Of a DNA stretch of 33,657 nucleotides, positions 32,988 through 33,657 are shown piece after piece. The translations under genes were made by a program, and so were the position numbers. The notes under the pieces were generated by a model. The model searched no databases. It worked only from the letters and a program-made list of their open reading frames with translations, and was not told the DNA's origin. The DNA comes from an uncultured bacterium (GTDB lineage: Bacteria > Verrucomicrobiota > Kiritimatiellia > RFP12 > UBA1067): the NCBI GenBank assembly GCA_902776615.1, contig CACYQU010000020.1, forward strand, positions 1 to 33,657. The letters are read 5' to 3'. Position 1 is the stretch's first letter. Each line of letters opens with the position of its first letter.

Positions 32988-32996
32988 ATTATACCA
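32988..32996 (-). promoter_or_regulatory. Extended -10 promoter of the GH2 gene
   Basis: TGGTATAAT on the minus strand in the context TATGGTATAATA, identical to the DUF192 and argG elements. The predicted leader to the ATG at 32958 is about 22 bases and contains AGAGG. Confidence 0.75.
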
Positions 32997-33503
32997 TATC
33001 TGTGTGAGCGCCCTCCGATCCTTATCGCATATTCCGATTGCAGGCGCAACCTGGCCGCTAAGGGCAAGCGACATATGCCGCCATACGAATCCGCCGTGGG
33101 GTCCATGGCCGACTCGCCAGTCGCAACCGCCCTACTGGGAGAGCGCATAACTGGGAGAGCGCAACCGCCCTACTGGGAGAGCATAACCGCCCCTTGAGGG
33201 TGGGCGCGACCCATAGGGAAGCGACCAAGCCGAGCGAAGCGAGCGCCGAGGCGTCTCGCCCGCTCCCACAGAAGAGGTTAGGCATCTCCGGATGAAGAGA
33301 TTTAGGAGTGGCAGATTCAGCGGCTAGAGGTGGCAGGTCTAATGGCAAAGGGTGGCAGGTCTAGCCCCCAGAGGTGGCAGGTCTAGCGCTCAGGGGTGGC
33401 AGGTCTAGCGCTCAGGGGTGGCAGGTCTAGCCCCTAGAGGTGGCAGGTCTAGCCGTCAGAGGTGGCAGGTCTGGCCGCCAGAGGTGGCAGGTCAAGGCCC
33501 CGA
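32997..33503. other. Gene-free region between the GH2 promoter and the right-edge gene
   Basis: About 500 bases with no convincing gene. Short open frames here overlap repeats and have no family-like features. The region holds two short-period repeat arrays (33121-33195 and 33307-33504). Between them is a GC-rich stretch with small inverted repeats such as GCGAG/CTCGC around 33239-33260. The presence of repeats suggests a dispersed element or a decayed mobile segment, which cannot be confirmed from one copy. Confidence 0.6.
33121..33195 (+). repeat. Imperfect short repeat cluster (AACCGCCC / CTGGGAGAGC)
   Basis: AACCGCCC occurs at 33126, 33164 and 33186, and CTGGGAGAGC at 33136, 33152 and 33174. 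Two full units (33152-33173 and 33174-33195) are spaced 22 bases apart; an earlier unit appears to have lost several bases. Confidence 0.8.
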
Positions 33504-33504
33504 C
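33307..33504 (+). repeat. Tandem array of nine units with exact 22-base period
   Basis: Units begin at 33307, 33329, 33351, 33373, 33395, 33417, 33439, 33461 and 33483. The conserved part is GGTGGCAGGTCTAGC, followed by 7 more variable bases often ending CAGA or CAGG. Units at 33373 and 33395 are identical. The first and last units are degenerate. The period is not a multiple of three, so it is not coding. Confidence 0.93.
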
Positions 33505-33656
33505 TAGGCCACCTCCACGATTCCCTTGGCGACGACATCCCAGCGAGGCTTGCGCATAAGCACGCCCTTTGGCGTCACGATGCCGTTGCGGTACTTCGCC
33601 TCGTTCTCGTTGAAGTCGTCATCGAGAATCGCGACGAGCGACTTCTTCTGCTTGCC
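33504..33656 (-). CDS. Unrecognised protein, C-terminal 50 residues (5' part beyond the window)
   Basis: An open frame enters from the right edge on the minus strand and stops with TAG at 33504-33506. The visible part begins GKQKKSLVAILDDDFNENEA, continues KYRNGIVTPKGVLMRKPRWD and ends VVAKGIVEVA. Codon use is GC-rich like the neighbouring genes, and there is no start codon inside except an ATG near the end, so it is a fragment cut by the window edge. I do not recognise the family. The charged, hydrophilic makeup suggests a soluble or nucleic-acid/carbohydrate-handling protein, but no function is claimed. The stop is 12 bases from the last unit of the 22-base repeat array. Confidence 0.6.
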   Translation of the reverse strand, partial: GKQKKSLVAILDDDFNENEAKYRNGIVTPKGVLMRKPRWDVVAKGIVEVA

Positions 33657-33657
33657 G

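Noticed and set aside
33058..33348. Minus-strand open frame of about 96 codons in the repeat region
   Set aside because: It is made largely of the short repeats and GC-rich intergenic sequence, with no Shine-Dalgarno or recognisable domain.
33307..33504. Possible CRISPR array
   Set aside because: Only about 7 variable bases separate the conserved parts, far too short for spacers, and no cas genes are near. It is a simple tandem repeat.

Overview
The window is a dense, GC-rich bacterial chromosome segment. Almost all genes lie on the minus strand in long, tightly packed operons, and only two (the first two) are on the plus strand. It mixes core housekeeping genes (dnaE, rpsA, rpmB, gapA, truA, fmt, argG, grpE, dnaJ, upp, a dihydroorotase) with transport and signalling genes. 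Gram-negative-type lipoproteins, a six-domain S1 protein, large hybrid signalling proteins and a secreted GH2 hydrolase would fit a member of the PVC group (Kiritimatiellota/Verrucomicrobiota/Lentisphaerota-like) from a gut-type habitat. This assignment is an impression from protein style, not a computed result.

Layout from left to right. (1) 1-322: 3' end of an AraC-family regulator. (2) 470-1756: exported tyrosine-phosphatase-like protein, which meets a hybrid histidine kinase (1753-3411) tail to tail. (3) 3464-9055: OmpR-type response regulator, HtpX protease, AzgA-type purine permease, STAS anti-anti-sigma protein and a SpoIIE/RsbW fusion phosphatase. (4) 9052-12082: orphan solute-binding lipoprotein, MATE transporter fused to an RsbW-like domain, and uracil phosphoribosyltransferase. 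(5) 12111-14512: complete polar amino-acid ABC transporter. (6) 14558-19391: dihydroorotase, fmt, a thioredoxin/NhaC-antiporter fusion and DUF192. (7) 19532-23396: truA, gapA, rpmB, rpsA. (8) 23526-30884: dnaE, tRNA-Leu(UAG), dnaJ, grpE, argG. (9) 30874-32958: secreted GH2 enzyme. (10) 32959-33503: gene-free region with two short-period repeat arrays. (11) 33504-33656: 3' end of an unrecognised gene.

The most interesting signals are these. A roughly 70-residue tandem 'DGx(V/I)...E' module (TerB/EF-hand-like in style) is attached to three unrelated transport proteins: the N-terminus of the purine permease, the C-terminus of the ABC ATPase and the C-terminus of the NhaC antiporter. It looks like a shared cytoplasmic regulatory tag for transporters. 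Next, genes 6748-11453 form a translationally coupled cassette (MATE-HATPase, solute-binding lipoprotein, SpoIIE-HATPase, STAS) that looks like a partner-switching system built around a transporter and a periplasmic sensor. The antiporter also carries an exported thioredoxin domain.

Eight transcription units are preceded by a near-identical extended -10 element (TG-G/A-TATAATA, one TAAAAT variant) with no clear -35. In three of them the start codon lies only 6-8 bases after the -10 hexamer, which predicts leaderless mRNAs.
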